A stretch of DNA of 64,000 bases from Hyphodiscus hymeniophilus (Eukaryota > Ascomycota > Leotiomycetes > Helotiales > Hyphodiscaceae), in the NCBI GenBank assembly GCA_016508695.1, contig VNKQ01000005.1, positions 620,001-684,000 on the forward strand, written 5' to 3'. Positions 12,627 through 23,706 of this stretch are shown here, piece after piece. The notes under the pieces were generated by a model. That model made no database searches and was not told where the DNA came from. It saw only the letters and a list, made by a program, of their open reading frames with translations. The translations under genes were made by a program, and so were the position numbers. Position 1 is the first letter of the stretch, and each line of letters opens with the position of its first letter.

Positions 12627-13535
12627 CTAGATGAGTAGGCTTCTCCCACCCATAGCACCCATGAAACTCCCAGCCAGTCCTCCGCTGAGCCTGCCGCCGC
12701 CCAGCCTCCCATACCCACCATCATTCAGGGTCAGGTTCCCGGCCACGCCACCATGGCGTTCATTGCATGTTTCCACTCCGAGATATTCAAACAAAATCAG
12801 AAGCTTCTGCTCTCTGTTCAGTCGATAGCGATCACTTAATACGCCGCTAAGTGGTAAGGCACTTCCAAGACCAAGGCGATCCTGGGCTAATAAAGTACCA
12901 CCTATGACACATTCTGGCCGTCGGAGTGTCTCGAGGTCGCGGGGTAGGTTGTACGATTGGAGGATATAGTCTATTGTCGTTACTGTTAGGATTAGTAAAG
13001 TGATGTATGCACGAAGCGTGGGAAGAGAGAAGTGCGAGCGAGTTGGGCCTTGGTGCGGGGGCCCGAAGAGGAAGTCCAGTAACTAAACTCATGACAAAAA
13101 AGATTGGAAAAAGTGGACAAAGCTTAGCAGCATACTCTCCATCAGAAAAAAGTCCTCCAACCTTCTCGGCCTCTCAAAGTCCCTCGGCAGCACGCCATCA
13201 TGGTTGAATTTTGGATGGACTTCTGCATAATGCATTTGTGTGGTCACCCGGCAATTCACCATAGTGACAAGTAGGTTATAGCTGCAAACCTTAGCCACCA
13301 TTTCCAAGCTCCGACGATCATCTTTCATCTCAATGGGTAGGCGTACATACCTCCTAATTCGATCTGATACTTCACGCTCCGAAATACCTCTAAGAGAACC
13401 GAACGAACGCAAGGAAGAAAGCCGGACGCTTTCATCTCGAGAGAAAAGTTCCCTCAGGACGACATCCATTTCATCACGTAAGATACGGATCTCGGGGTCT
13501 CGAATGTGATCATTGGTATAGGAGCGTAAAGCCAT
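12627..13535 (-). CDS. Unknown one-pass membrane protein with Gly-rich tail; intron ambiguous
   Basis: I do not recognise the family. Exon 1 starts at ATG 13535 and reads about 130 charged residues (ending near RRLEDFFLMES). The last exon, down to the stop at 12627, has no start codon of its own. It encodes a hydrophobic segment (AYITLLILTVTTIDYIL), then SYNLPRDLETLRRPE, a soluble part, and a Gly-rich tail. Both exons share the same genomic frame, separated by a stop at 13089-13091, so the intron must be a multiple of three. A good donor (GTATGC at 13135) and good acceptor (TTTAG ending 13083) give 53 bp, which does not fit. GTATGC with the AAG ending at 13049 (87 bp) does fit, as do phase-0 donors further upstream. 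The exact splice is unresolved, or an indel is present. Confidence 0.5.
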
Positions 13536-14661
13536 AATGGGGAGCGAAGCGGGTGGGGATTTTGCTGAAACACCGCAATGGCAGGGGAACCACGTCCAGC
13601 TATGTGTGCAAAATAGACGAGCAAGTGACTCTAGAAAGCTGGGAGTGTTCGGTTGATAAGAAAATATCTCAGGAGAGATATATGTTCTTGCATGACTTGT
13701 ACAACAAGAAGTCTTTTTTGGAAATTGCAGAACTTACTCGAATATCCTTGGAATTCTAGGCGCTGATGCAAAGCCCCGAATGTGGACGAGCAAACAAACA
13801 AGTGGTATACAGATACGAAGATAGGCACCACTCTTTGGGACTAGTCGGGCAACGTTGCCTTGTGCCTACTTGGTGCGGGAACCTGCTTGATGGCCATGAA
13901 CATCCTTTCATGGAAGAATTTGCAAATATCGAGGCTGAATGTCCGAAACCTCCATGAATGGTGGAAACTTCAAGCCTTCTTGTTCACCTCTTCTGTGACA
14001 CAAATACCGCGAACGAGCTGCGTGGCACCGCAAACACAAAAGGTTTGCCATTCCATTATACACTATTCTGAACCTCCATAGATCTGGCTGTTGTCACTGT
14101 ACAGCCAATATCAGGGCACAGCCTTGCTCATCTGCAGGGTCGTGGCTTGTTTGGAATCGTCAGTGGAGTCGCGATGGGTTTGTGGTCTCCGCGAAGCGAC
14201 TTCCATACTCGAGTACAGTTTCCCGACTAGGTTCCATCGATGTTGTGAGATATTGGACGATGTCAAAATCGAACATTCCTGACCGACAAATCAGTCAGGA
14301 TGGCAATTGAAGTTATCGAGTGTTTCTCCGGCCGTAGAACTCGGGTAAGACAACGTCGTTCTCGTGTCATGTCAGAAACATACCACGGCCGTGTAGCGTG
14401 GGAATTCCTATGCAGTGTTATGAGGCCACTCAGGCCATGTGCTATGTCATGCTTATTCAAATGGCTGTGAGTCTCTCATCCAGGTATGTCGGCTGGGTGT
14501 TAAGAAAAGGTCAGGCGCGGAGCTAGAGGAGGCAGTCGAATTCAGGGACGGAGGGTGCTGATTCTGTCGTTTCTCAAGAAGTTTGCATTGCCCAGCAATA
14601 AAAGACCATCAGTGATACACGTTATGACAAACACTAGCACAGTAGCACCCCGGGGACCATA
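13536..14661. other. Intergenic, no gene seen
   Basis: About 1.1 kb holding the promoter of the membrane-protein gene (left) and the apn1 3' region (right). Short plus-strand frames show no coding character. Confidence 0.5.
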
Positions 14662-16239
14662 TCAGTGACTACAACCTCCCTCACTGGCATCAAAATTATC
14701 GTCGTCATCATTCTTCTTGGCCTTCGTCTTCTTCTTCGGCGATGCTTTCTTGAGCATTGAATCAAGAGTTCTTTGCTGCTTCTTGTCAACCTGACTCTGG
14801 AACTTCTTCCGTTCCTCGGCTCCGACATCCTGCAATCGCTGTTCTTCCCTCTTGAAATCCTCGCTTTCGGCATCAGTACCAATGAGGCCCTCTAATAACT
14901 TTATCTCCGTCGCCCATACATTCTTGTCTTCCACGACCTTTCCATCGGGGCCTTTCTTATCTATCGGCGTCTCTAAAACCATCGGTAGACCCTGTAAAGA
15001 GGAGAAATTGACCACATTATGGAAGGCTCGAAGGCCTAGGAAGCCTGTCCCAATGTTTGCGTGCAGATCTCGGTTTGAAGAGAGTGGGGCCTTGCTGTCG
15101 TTCAGGTGTAGGGCTTTCAAGTACTGCATACCGACAACATTCGCGAAGCTGTCCATCGTCTTTTTGAAAGCTTCAGGTGACCGGAGATCGTAACCTGCAG
15201 CAAATGTGTGACATGTATCAATACAGACACCAACACGAGACTTATCGTCAATGAGAGCGATAATATCTCGAAGGTCTTCCCAGGTCGAACCAATTACATT
15301 TCCACTTCCGGCCATGTTTTCCAGCACTGTAATAACATTACTGGTTGCCTTGTGTGCCTTGTTCAATTGTGTTGCAATTCGGCCAATCGATTCGGGGCGT
15401 GGATGCTTTCCGGTACTACCCGGGTGAAAATTGTACAACTGAATGCCGAGAGCTTCACACCGCTGTAAATCATCGAGGAAACAATCGTATGCTTGTTCGG
15501 CCTTCTCGGCATCGGCTTGGGCAAGGTTCACGAGGTAGGAGCCGTGAGGTAGGACGTGCTTTATTGCATCGTACTTGTGTTCTAGGCAGAAGGATTTGAA
15601 TTGATCGCGAGCTTCAGGTGCAGTGGCTGGACTCAGCCACTTGCGTTGAGATTTGAGAAAGAGCGCAAATGCGTTGCCACCGATGTGAAGGGCATTCTGG
15701 ATAGAATTATGTACGCCTTGTAGGTTAATTAGTGACAGAAAAGGAACGTCCTCTGGTCAGAACATACCTCCCGCCGCGCTAACGTGAGCTCCAATATGCA
15801 TTGCCTTCTTGAGGCCCCCAACGGCTGTGCGAGCGGCCAGTGGCATGGCTTCAGCTTCTTTCTCCTCCTTAGTCTTGCGCTTCTTGGTTGGCTTCTTTCC
15901 CTCTGCGTTGCCGGCGCCTTCTTCGTCCTCATCAATAGCTTTTGACTTGCGTTTGGTCGAGGGTGTTTGCCTCGGGGCTATTTCCTCTTCAAGAACCACT
16001 TTTGCTTTCACTCTGTTAATTTTGATACCGACGGACTCTTGTCGCTGTTCGATGTCTATCTCCTCGTACAGATTCTCTTTCTTGACCTTTTTCTTCGTTG
16101 ATTTGTTTGGAGACTTCGTAACGATTTCAGTATGCTCAACCTTCACTGACGCTCTGCCTTTCTTGGGAGTTGCAACCGTGTCCGGGGGAAGAGCTTCTGT
16201 GTTCTGATTGTCATTCTTTCGGCTCAATCTTCGGGGCAT
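14662..16239 (-). CDS. apn1: AP endonuclease Apn1 (endonuclease IV family)
   Basis: Base-excision repair enzyme that cuts DNA 5' of abasic sites and trims blocked 3' ends; nuclear and possibly mitochondrial. Exons 16239-15768 and 15716-14662, joined across a 51-bp intron (donor GTATGT, acceptor AAG); 508 residues. After a Lys-rich, NLS-like extension of about 140 residues comes the TIM-barrel domain with the family's metal-site motifs: HIGAHVSAAGG, NFHPGS, ENMAG, DTCHTFAAGYD, HLNDSK, HANIGTG and LETPID. The C-terminal tail is also Lys-rich. The first ATG with a continuous frame is at 16239. The gene is divergent from thi4. The family's metal-ligand motifs appear complete, so the enzyme should be active. 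Confidence 0.94.
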
Positions 16240-17281
16240 CCTGAGCGATTTGATTGAGGCTCGTTGTGATTGATGTTACGAGAGATTCGAAAGTAAACGC
16301 GAAAAAGGAAGGTCGCGTTGACACGTGATTTGCTTTATTCGAGTAACCTTTGTACAATAGAAAGGCTGTCCGAAAGGCTGCAAAATTGAGCTTCCTTATT
16401 CGCCGTTGCGGCTTTTCCTGTTTGATCCAGGAACCGACACATTCTGGCTCCATGATGCTTGATTAGCTGAATATCACGGTATCTCGCATGCGCTGCCAAA
16501 GTCTACAACTCCAACTTCCAGATTTATCTTTTGTGTCGTGATCTTTATCGTTGTCGACGGACAGATCTATTGCCGGCTCTGTCGCACGTTGTCCTCAGTG
16601 TCGGGATCATCATGTTTGTCGATGGACACATCTTCAATTTCTAGCACTTTCTACGACAGCATATACCTAGCGGAAGGTAGAAATAATCGTTTGGTTGAGA
16701 CCTTCGCCCCAACCCAAAGTCTTACGATAATGAACGATTGCCAGTAATTGGGGAGAGGACAGAGCTTGCTCCGATCATGACACTCTCTTCGAACTTGTTT
16801 GTGTCTAGAAAGATGGTCCGGAAGAGCTCATTATATATGGATCTTAGGCATCTTTGTGCTCTGCAGAAAAGCGCCACTAGATCTAAGCTATTCCTCCGTA
16901 GTAGCACTTATCATTACCGTCTCATTGAGCCGATCATTCCATCCAAAAACCCACATCTCCGTTGTTTCGGTGGGTGTGAAATGATACAAAGTTGTGTTAT
17001 CCATTCCGATTGCACCGACTCGATGTCCATTTGAGTCGTCACTTTCTCCATGGCTGTTGCAACTATTCAACCATGACCTGCCCATTGAGCTATCATCGCT
17101 GGCTACAGTACCGCCGAGAATTGCTAATACTTTTGATGTGTTGCTTGATCGGTCCAATCATGTCGATCACCTCGATGGTGTATTAAGCCTAGCTGCATAC
17201 AAGAGAGGCTGCTTTGTACCCTTTGGTCATGCAAGCAGTTTTGGTGGGCCCCCTAAGGAGCTACCCCTCACCCACGAGCTC
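16240..17281. promoter_or_regulatory. Divergent region between apn1 and thi4
   Basis: About 1 kb with the apn1 promoter on the left and the distal thi4 promoter on the right. Open frames at 16738-17157 on both strands have no domain, no consistent splice join and no clear coding bias. Confidence 0.4.
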
Positions 17282-17289
17282 ATATATTC
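17282..17289 (+). promoter_or_regulatory. Candidate TATA element of thi4
   Basis: An ATATATTC element is followed by a long pyrimidine-rich stretch (17291-17345), the usual layout of strong fungal core promoters. It places the thi4 transcript start at about 17320-17350. This is inference from layout only. Confidence 0.4.
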
Positions 17290-17522
17290 CACACCCTTCC
17301 TCGCATTATTTTCTTCTCCCACTCTTCACTTCAAACCCCTCCGGTCTCGAACAACAAGATCATCTCAGAAGCAAATTCAGCGTTTGTAATACTCCAAAGT
17401 ATCAGGGAGATCGAAGCTAACCTCAGAGCTTATTCCAGAAATACCCTTCTCCAAGTACTACCCCTCGCCACTTGCGAGAGTCATGTCGTCCAAACAATGG
17501 AATTATCCCTAAAAGGGTCAAG

Positions 17523-17733
17523 GTATTTACAACTGTAAAACATGCATGAACCGGTGTTCGTTCCCAGCCATCACAGCATTTTATCCACCATCTATACGAT
17601 GAGATAAGATGCCTGATATCACATGCTGGGTTCGTTCTGAGATTATACGGTTATGAACTTGATCAGGATAATACCTGCGAAAGGATTCATCATGAAGCTC
17701 CATCCCGCCGTCAGACAAAACTAATCCGCTCAG
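17523..17733 (+). other. Probable 5' UTR intron of thi4 carrying the riboswitch
   Basis: The acceptor side is clear: branch-like ACTAATC at 17720-17726 and acceptor CTCAG ending at 17733. The donor is uncertain; GTATTT at 17523, GTAAAA at 17534 and GTAATA at 17386 are candidates, and more than one may be used. In other ascomycetes TPP binding in such introns shifts 5' splice-site choice so that upstream ATGs or decoy frames remain in the mRNA. Confidence 0.5.
17622..17694 (+). promoter_or_regulatory. TPP riboswitch (THI element)
   Basis: The two conserved halves of the thiamine pyrophosphate aptamer are visible: CTGAGATTATAC at 17637-17648 and GAACTTGATCAGGATAATAC at 17655-17674, followed by CTGCGAAAGGA. 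The ends CATGCTGGGTTC (17622-17633) and GGATTCATCATG (17683-17694) pair with G-U wobbles to form P1. It lies 67 bp upstream of the thi4 start codon, inside the probable leader intron. High TPP is expected to lower Thi4 production by changing splicing. Confidence 0.93.
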
Positions 17734-17760
17734 GTTCAATCTTGACCGAAATCAATCACA

Positions 17761-18843
17761 ATGGCACCACCATCCGCACTCTACACAGAGCCTTTTGCTC
17801 CACTCGACAGCGTTCCGCTAAAGTCGGGCTTCGATGTCAAGCCACTTCCTGTCGATAGCAACAAACCTCAAACTCTTGAAGATATGGCAGAAAAGTGGGA
17901 GCAGGGCTTCAAATTCGCTCCCATCCGCGAGTCCCAAGTCTCTCGTGCCATGACCCGTCGCTACTTCACGGATCTTGACACCTATGCTGAGTCTGACATT
18001 GTCATCGTCGGCGCTGGATCTTGCGGCCTCAGCGCAGCTTACATGCTTGGCAAGGCTCGTCCTGACCTTAAAATCGCTATCATCGAAGCTTCAGTCTCCC
18101 CAGGAGGAGGAGCCTGGCTTGGGGGACAGCTCTTCAGCGCCATGGTCATGCGCAAGCCCGCCGATGCGTTCTTGAGAGACCTCGGCGTTCCTTTTGAGGA
18201 CGAGGGAGACTTCGTAGTTGTGAAACACGCTGTGCGTTGCTAGAACACTTTCATATCCTAATGTTCCTAACATATGATAGGCTCTGTTTACCTCAACACT
18301 CCTCTCGAAGGTTCTGTCCTTCCCCAATATCAAGCTCTTCAACGCCACTGCGGTCGAAGACCTCATCACCCGCCAAACCTCTGATGGATCTCTCCGAATT
18401 GCTGGAGTGGTCACCAATTGGACTCTCGTGACCATGCATCATGACGATCAGTCCTGCATGGATCCCAACACCATCAATGCCCCGGTCATCATTTCCACAA
18501 CCGGCCACGATGGACCATTTGGTGCGTTTTGCGTAAAACGTCTCGTATCCATGCAGCAAATCGAGAAGTTGGGCGGTATGCGAGGTCTCGACATGAATAC
18601 CGCCGAGGATGCCATTGTCAAGCGCACCCGTGAGGTTGTTCCGGGCTTGATTGTTGGCGGTATGGAATTGAGCGAAGTGGATGGCGCAAACCGTATGGGG
18701 TAAGTTACTTCAGTTTCTGCTCTACTGAATCAATGCTTAACAGGAACAGGCCAACTTTTGGAGCAATGGCGCTTTCGGGGGTCAAAGCAGCCGAGGAGGC
18801 TTTAAAGGTCTTTGAGGAGAGAAAGCGCCAGAACGCTTTCTAA
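17761..18843 (+). CDS. thi4: Thiamine thiazole synthase Thi4
   Basis: Makes the thiazole half of thiamine from NAD, glycine and a sulfur that the enzyme donates from its own cysteine (single-turnover in the yeast protein). Exons 17761-18231, 18281-18699 and 18750-18843; introns of 49 and 50 bp; 327 residues, normal for the family. Visible features: dinucleotide-binding VIVGAGSCGLSAAY, SPGGGAWLGGQLF, the sulfur-donor Cys216 in QSCMDPN, TTGHDGPFGAF and NRMGPTFGAMALSG at the last splice. The second intron ends in two in-frame acceptors six bases apart (AG at 18742-43 and 18748-49); the downstream one gives the conserved NRMGPTF. Regulation by the upstream TPP riboswitch is clear from position. 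Confidence 0.96.
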
Positions 18844-19417
18844 GTCTAACTCCTGCAAGACCATACTCCATATCCGCACAGGCTGGGACATCGACATATC
18901 GACATAAGACGATTGGCAACAAATAACTTACCACTGGACTAAAAGTAGCAATTAAAACTCTCTTTAGCTACAAATTAGAGCCCCAACTTTTGTGAAATGT
19001 ATGTGTTGTTAAGTCTTACTGTTGATTGGAAGGAGCTCGCCTTGGAATGGATGATAAGTTTCCTCTGATAAGCCGCGCCGCCATGACCCACTAATCAATC
19101 CCCATCGTGGCTGAAAATATGTTTCGGGGATCTGCTCCGCTTTACGAGAAGAAAGCATCTTGGCTGCAAGTGTTATGGATTTCCATGAACCTAAAGAGAT
19201 TCGAGGGCATGCTAGCTTTCTTGTTCCCAGTCTACTACATTAAGGAAAGGGACTCATCAGACAGGATAGACTAATAGAGTAGAGGATGGAGAGCTCAATG
19301 GGCTACAGTAGACCAATTCAGGTTTCCACACCGCCTTAATTTTATTTTGCCGTACAAAAAACTCCTACACGAATTTCTCATGATTGAATCCATCTTCAAC
19401 ACCTTAAATCCAGCACC
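18844..19417. other. Intergenic: thi4 3' end and pol5 promoter
   Basis: About 570 bp between two tandem genes. No repeat or RNA gene is recognised. Confidence 0.5.
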
Positions 19418-22400
19418 ATGGGTAGTAAACGAAAGCGCTCAGCTCAAGATGCATCTACAGCAGCGCCTGTCCCTAAAAAGCAGCAAAAGTCAGCGGACAA
19501 AACTCTCTCGAAAGCCTCAACCCCCCCTCCGCTCGATACCTCTCCTTTCCTAGACAATCCTAAAGGCGCCGATCTCAAAAGAGAAGTACAGTTATACGAA
19601 CTTCTAGGGAGTGAAGACACTGCAGAACGTCTCAATGCCGCTGGTGCCATCATTGCGGGACTTTTAGACGGAGACGGGGTAGAAGAGTCAACACTACAAA
19701 GGCATCTTGAGAGGAGGCTGTTCCGTGGACTTGCGAGTGGCAGGAAGGGTTCGAGATTGGGCTTTAGCATTGTATTGGCCGAGATATTGGGCCAACTATT
19801 TGGAACAAATACCCTCTCGGCGACAAAGTACACTGGTTTGACATTCGAGAAAGTCCTGGGCTTTCTGATCGCAAAGACCAAACCGGACGGCGACTTGAGT
19901 GGTCAAGAGGAAAGGGATCACGCTCTAGGACTATTATTCGGTCTGCAAAGCTTTGTGCGAGCGAATATTCTCTTTGGAAGAAACGAGACGTGGAATATTA
20001 TCCTTACAAAATTCTTGGATCTAGCGAAGAAGAAGCCGTGGATCAGAGAAGAGTGCGGCTGGGTGATTGTGGAAGCGCTTGCGCAAATGAACCAAAAAGA
20101 AGCGGAATTCACTCTAAACAAGCTGCAGGAGGAAGGCTTGGGACAGTCTCCGGAAGGCGTCGGGATCTGGCTTACAGCACGAAATGCCTTTCCAGACATG
20201 AAGTTTCCGAATAAGCCTTGGGGTCAAAGTGGAAATCCTTTGGAGCATCTCAAACCACTGGCAAAAGCCTTGAAGGAGAGTTCGTCAAACAGCGAGAAAA
20301 ATTCCCAACAGGCGAAACAGACTGGAACCTGGAATGCTCAACTGCATTTCGCATGGAATATTGTCCTCGCGCAGTACGCGCAGGGGTTGAAGGACAAGAC
20401 CGATGGTATTAGTAACTTCGAGAATTTCTGGAAAGTTGCTGTCGATGGTATGTCATTACGGCGCTCAAATAGCTTTCCAAATACTGACTGCCTCCAGAGA
20501 ACTTGTTCTCCTCAACAGCGTCTCAGGAAAGGAAGTTCTGGGGTTTCCTTTTATTTCAAAAGGTTCTTCAAGATCCAAACACGTATTCGACACTCTTTCC
20601 GATCATTTTCAGCCACAATCTCGTTCGCTCTCTCATCAATCAATTACAAGAGAAGGATCGTTTCCTATACCGTGCTGCAGACAAGTCTCTGAAAGTTCTA
20701 ATACATACCGTGGAGAGTGCCCCACAGACTCTGCTGACTATCCTGCCGCAACTCATTGGAAGAAATGGAATATATGATTTTGACAGGGTGACGAAGACTA
20801 AAACAATCGAGAAGCTCCTTACCAAAGTCGATGGATCGAATGCAAGGACGGTCGTCGATGCACTTGTAATGCCAATTAAGGTCGTGGAAGGGTACGCAGA
20901 AGCTGCTCGTCTGACGCTTCACATGCTAACACACGCATAGGGATGATCATGCCAAAATCGTAGAAATGCGCCGGCAAGTCCTTGGAGACTATCTTCTTGA
21001 CCTGGCCAAACGGGTTGATGTCACAGACGAGGCTTTGAGCACAACCTGGGTTGGCGAAATCGTTCTTCCAACACTTACAAGTATAGCTTATTGCAGCGAC
21101 TCCGCTTTCCAACCACCAGTGTCCGAAAGAACGCGAATCCTGTTCCGGAATCGACTCATGTCAATTTTCAATCATCTTCTGACCAACTTGAATGGCTTCT
21201 CATACCCCTGCACTCTGATCCAGACTTTTGCACCGGACGCTGTGGGTATGGATGAGCACATTACTGATGCGAAAGATAAGGCACTGTCTACGATGAACAA
21301 GATCCTTAAGAAAGCTAAGAAAGCTGAAGGCCAAGAGAAGGCAGCGCATCAAGCGTTGGCCCTACTCTACTCACTCGTCCTCTTTCAACTGTACAATGGT
21401 GAATCTGAAGCTCTTTCAATCCTTGCTGAGTTGAAACTCTGTTACGACAAATTCATTCGGCACAAGGATAACGAAGATTCGGACGCGGAAGCTTCCGAGG
21501 TTCTGGTGGAATTACTGTTGTCATTCATTTCGAAGCCATCTGCATTGCTTCGAAAGGTTACACAGCATGTGTTCAGTGTCTTCATAAGCGATTTGACCAA
21601 GGGAGGACTGAAACTCATGACGGACGTTCTTGAGTCCGGTGAGACCTTGAGAGGTCAACAGGAGCTGTTTGACCAAGAACCCGAAGATGAGGATATAATG
21701 GATGTTGATGAAGATGATGAAATGGACTCTGATGTCGAGGTTGTAGACATGAATGGTGACGAAGGCACCTTCAATGGACATTTGGCCGAGGATTCAGAAG
21801 ATGAGGATGAAAGCGAAGACGAAAATGGAGATGGAGAGTCATCGGTCGAAGAAGATGATGAGGAGGCAAGAAAACTCGACGACGCACTAGCCAAAGCTCT
21901 GGGAACACATCGCTTGGATCAAGACCTGGCTGCTGAAGATTCAGACAGCGATGCGGACATGACGGACTCGGAAATGATGGCCCTGGATTCTAAGCTTGTC
22001 GAGATATTTTCTCAGCGTAAAAAGCAACCCAACAAGAAGCAGGAACAGAAGGATGCAAAGGAGACGATGGTCAATTTCAAGAGTCGAGTTCTCGATTTAC
22101 TGGAGATCTACGTTAGGAAGCAAGCGACGAATCCGTTGGCTTTTAGGCTTCTTTTGCCTTTATTGCAGTTGATTCGAACGACAAAAAACAAACAGCTGGC
22201 CCAGAAATCATACAACATTATCCTGTCATTCGCCAAAGGCGCGAAGAAGGAAAGTGTGGCGGTCGTCAATGTTGCAGAGCAGGTTGTGTTATTGAAGGCG
22301 ATTCATACAGAAGCCTCGAAAGACCTGTCCCATGTGTTCGCCAAGTCCGCAAGCACTTCAAGTTTGCTAGTTGCATCGAGCTTATATAGAGCCGATAAAA

Positions 22401-22528
22401 ATCTCGCAAAGAAGATCGCGACGGTATATAGGGACTCTCAGGTTGCGTGGATTGAAGGAGAAGTGAAGATGCAGGCCTCTTTCTTCATCGACTGGGTTAA
22501 TTGGTGTCAGAGTCATGCGAATTTGTAG
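19418..22528 (+). CDS. pol5: Pol5 / MYBBP1A-like ribosome biogenesis protein
   Basis: Nucleolar HEAT-like protein of the Pol5 (DNA polymerase phi / Mybbp1a) family, which works in rRNA synthesis and processing rather than DNA replication. Exons 19418-20447, 20498-20891 and 20941-22528; introns of 50 and 49 bp with ideal TACTGAC and GCTAAC branch sites; 1003 residues. The N terminus is Lys-rich, followed by the family block with RLNAAGAIIAGLL, RGLASGRKGSRLGFSIVL and ALGLLFGLQSFVRA. A long acidic Asp/Glu stretch at about 21680-21870 separates the repeat domain from the C-terminal helices, as is typical. The start has an ACCATGG context. Convergent with the pyroglutamyl peptidase gene. Confidence 0.92.
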
Positions 22529-22774
22529 GCGTGGTATGCTGAATGATACCCTATTCGAGTGAAACCTTCCCTCCAATGCGGTTCAGCGTGAAGACTTGAC
22601 CGGATCTTAGCGTTGCTAAATGGTCTTTCAGACGGGGATGCACATAGTCTCTCTCGTAAAGTCCGCTTCGACTGCATTACAATATCCCACTCATTCATTA
22701 AGACGAGCGATCTATCTAATAGTCTCATTCGGCTATGTACGCCAGAATGATTCATGCTTCAATCCCTCACACCG

Positions 22775-23706
22775 TCATTGGCCCGCCGATAACTTCTTTT
22801 GTCCGTCGCTCTGTATCATGGCCCTGATCAACTCGATTGTGGCTTCTACTCCGGTTTTCACTGCGGCTTCGTCGACGTCAATGGGAACGTGTAGGAAGAC
22901 CACACGCTTCTCTTCACCCTTCATTTCTAGATACGAAAGGCTCGAATAGTATATAAAATCACACAAGTAATGGCCAGCATCTTCCGATACTCTTACGTCG
23001 GTGTTCTGTTCTCATCAGTACCTATCTCCAAATCAATGAACGCCAGATCAAGCATACCGGTAAAGCAACTCTCCACTTCTTCCAGATATCCTCAATATTT
23101 AAACCACTCAGAATCTCCTCCGGCATATTATCCCACTCACACTTCTCGCCTCTCTCTTTTCTCTCTTCATCTCCAAGTAACTCGCCATCCACATCTTTCA
23201 TCACGTACCCGTCTCTATGGCCCCTTCTCTCGACACAATAGAACTGCCTCGACGTAGCCATTCCAATGTGCACCATATAATCAATCTTACGGCCTTCCCA
23301 TAGCTTCGGCACTAATGGCCTGACCGTCGTATACGCAACGTGCACCGGCTCGGGATGAACCAGAATCCGTACTCGCGGAGGCGCCGCAAGCTGGGAGACT
23401 TCAGGAGTGGGGGATGGCTTCGAAGGTGGGAGGAATGGCGGCAGTGCTCGAGCTATTTCCCATGATGGATTGACTGGGTTCTGGTCACGAAAGGGCTAGG
23501 ATCGCATTGTGTTAGCAAGCCCGTTTCGTGTGTTTTCGCTTTCAACTCAAGTAAATTACTATGCGACATGCGACAAGCCTTCCAAGGGACCTAGCCACGT
23601 CGTAAAGGTGGGGGTAAGGAATGCGAGTTGTACATACAGCAAAGCCAGTAACGTAGACAGTAATCTCCTCATCTTGGGGATGTAACCCCTCTGCGTATGA
23701 GCCCAT
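22775..23706 (-). CDS. Pyroglutamyl peptidase I (C15 family)
   Basis: Cytosolic cysteine peptidase that removes N-terminal pyroglutamate. Exons 23706-23638, 23495-23058 and 23005-22775; introns of 142 and 52 bp; 245 residues. Exon 1 ends in the family signature VTGFA and exon 2 opens with PFRDQNPVNPSWEIA. The catalytic triad is assigned by motif as Glu112 (FYCVER), Cys184 (EDAGHYLCDF) and His208 (FLHVPID). None of the exons is convincing alone; the splice joins make the case. Relative to bacterial enzymes there is an insertion rich in charged residues between the Glu and Cys motifs. The start ATG sits in an ACCATGG context. Confidence 0.88.

Noticed and set aside
16738..17157. Frames on both strands between apn1 and thi4.
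   Set aside because: No domain, no consistent splice pair, and they fall in the presumed divergent promoter.
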